Shown here piece by piece: positions 47,448 to 48,710 of a stretch of 48,710 nt of DNA. Position numbers and translations under genes: made by a program. Source of the DNA: Chytridium lagenaria (lineage: Eukaryota > Chytridiomycota > Chytridiomycetes > Chytridiales > Chytridiaceae). Where the stretch lies: NCBI GenBank assembly GCA_025449115.1, contig JAHLKC010000207.1:1-48710 (forward strand), given 5' to 3'. The notes under the pieces are model-generated. The model saw only the letters and a program-made list of their open reading frames with translations. It searched no databases and was not told where the DNA came from. Within the stretch, counting starts at the first letter, position 1, and every line of letters starts with the position of its first letter.

Positions 47448-47691
47448 TCTTGCAATTATTAATTCCAGCTTGGTAAACACAAAATTCGACTTTAAAATTC
47501 AATAAAACACTCTACAGACGTGATAGAGGTGTGAAATCATCACCAATGAATTCCCCATATCTGTTTACTTTGGACCAAGTAGTCGTCGGCGCTTGACTTG
47601 CAAATCGAAGTTTGGGCTCAACGGAGTGGTGTAGTTTTAGGGCATGCGCGTCAAAAGCTTTCATTTGAAAATACCAAATGCGGACATACAT

Positions 47692-47775
47692 GTTCGGCAT
47701 ATGTGTGTTATATCATTAGAAAGCTCTCAATGAGTGGATGCTCGTACGTATTATTGGCAGCGTTTAACGCTCTGG
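47692..47775. repeat. direct repeat, copy 2 (partner 47361-47447)
   Basis: TCGGCATATGTGTGTTATAT and AAAGCTCTCAATGAG as in copy 1, same orientation. Confidence 0.75.
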
Positions 47776-47984
47776 CATCGCCTGCAATGCGCTTTTTCCG
47801 CTCCGTTAGCACTAAATCTTCCTCAAAAACATTGCGGAGACAACTGTTCGGGGCTGACGCATGGTGAAAGAGTAATCTGAGTACTTTTACTTCAATTAAA
47901 TGGTTAGGATATTAAATATCCTTCGGTAATTATCAATTGCAGTAACAAATGGTTTAAACATACTTAATAAATTGGCCATCTTTG

Positions 47985-48046
47985 GGCGTACCCGTGCGGT
48001 TATGGCCAAAAAAGGACGTACCCGTGCGGATACGGCCAAGAGGGGA
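47985..48046. repeat. 28-bp repeat with CGTACCCGTGCGG core, 2 copies
   Basis: GGGCGTACCCGTGCGGTTAT and GGACGTACCCGTGCGGATAC, each followed by GGCCAA. Another member of the CGTAC-type blocks, about 200 bp upstream of the terminal ORF. Confidence 0.85.
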
Positions 48047-48237
48047 CTTAGCAATTTTTTAAAAAATGCTATCCAAAAATTTTCACCGGGCAGGCCGGAA
48101 ATGGTCCACTACGGCCCTTTTTTTTTTAGCAAATGTTCTCTTTTCAAACAAGATTGTCAACGTACGTGCTGGGCCATGTGATATCATCATTGAAAAAATC
48201 CGATACCAGAAGAAGAGAATTTGACAAAAAAAAAAGA

Positions 48238-48710
48238 ATGTATTGTCCATGCTGCAACCGCGACCTCCCACACATTGATGACCTTGAGGACCACCTCATG
48301 GACAGAAGTAGTGGTGGTCACGGACTTCGAAGCCCGTTTTTGAGTTTCGCACTCCGTATTACAAACGAAGAAATACTTTTAAAGTTGACTGCGAGTGCCA
48401 TGCAGGGCTTTGACTTTAAAGTTCAATCCTCCACCTCATCAGCATCCGCCGTCGCTAGCACCTCAGAACCTGCCGTCGGTCGTCGTGAGGAATATCACAA
48501 GACTACCGATGTGTACAGGAAAAAGTATACACAAGTTAAGCTTTACATTAACTTTCATCGTAGCATTCTTGAAGTTGCGACGCTTAAGTTTGAGTTAACG
48601 CCGGATGAGCTGCAAGTTCTTAGGGTGAAGGGTGCCTTTAAGGGTTCTTTCGCCCAGATGCTTAAGAGCATAGCATCGGATGTGACGATTGACCCAAAGA
48701 CTCGATCTTC
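48238..48710 (+). CDS. zinc-finger-start protein, unrecognised (runs off right edge)
   Basis: A frame of at least 157 codons opens at 48238 and has no stop before the window ends. It begins MYCPCCNRDLPHIDDLEDHL, a C-x2-C..H..H arrangement at the very N-terminus like a C2H2 finger. A Ser/Ala-rich spacer (SSTSSASAVASTSEPAVGRR) and a helical part follow (KFELTPDELQVLRVKGAFKG). The codon pattern is even and there is no low complexity outside the spacer. I cannot assign a family; its position in the repeat compartment suggests a transposon gene, but that is inference. Confidence 0.6.
   Translation, partial: MYCPCCNRDLPHIDDLEDHLMDRSSGGHGLRSPFLSFALRITNEEILLKLTASAMQGFDFKVQSSTSSASAVASTSEPAVGRREEYHKTTDVYRKKYTQVKLYINFHRSILEVATLKFELTPDELQVLRVKGAFKGSFAQMLKSIASDVTIDPKTRS

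Overview
The window reads as nuclear DNA of a fungus, most likely an early-diverging one (a chytrid or zygomycete-type lineage). This rests on small spliceosomal introns with GT..AG borders, genes for dynactin Arp1, a PKA regulatory subunit, a Ragulator LAMTOR5 subunit and a mitochondrial Mrh4-type helicase, interstitial TTAGGG repeats, and a transposon family of the KDZ/cysteine-cluster type. The assignment to kingdom is firm; the assignment below that is inference.

The window has two compartments. Positions 1 to about 17.7 kb are gene-dense. In order they hold: a POM34-like nuclear pore membrane protein (-, runs off the left edge), Arp1/centractin (+), aminoacylase-1 (-), PKA regulatory subunit (+), a small unrecognised exon (-), a Mrh4-like DEAD-box helicase (-), LAMTOR5 (+, divergent from the helicase over 69 bp), a secreted protein with an acidic pro-region and a cationic Ala/Lys-rich body (-), and an ankyrin-type fungal protein with a nucleotidyltransferase-like GGGS...SDVD signature (-).

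From 17.7 kb to the right edge the DNA is AT-rich and dominated by repeats and mobile elements: a cluster of ACGCGT palindromes, a MITE-like element, tandem repeats with periods of about 290, 185, 134, 340, 66, 57, 56, 40 and 10 bp, a tyrosine-recombinase relic, a TTAGGG tract beside a 340-bp satellite, and two copies (A on +, B on -) of a multi-exon KDZ-type transposase gene. Copy A is split by a young 5.8-kb Ty1/copia retrotransposon with nearly identical LTRs, a TATGT target duplication and an initiator-Met half-tRNA primer site.

Two patterns cross the window. First, conserved genes carry single-base indels, mostly in short homopolymers, while the surrounding protein is well conserved; I read these as assembly errors, so coding features are given as whole loci. 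Second, the repeat-rich half holds many short GC-rich blocks built from the same palindromic words (CGTACGG, CGGCCG, CCGTATACGG) but with different units and periods. Several follow a shared AAAACCG hairpin-like leader, and three sit inside introns of transposase copy B. No described family I know explains this set; it is the best candidate here for something new.
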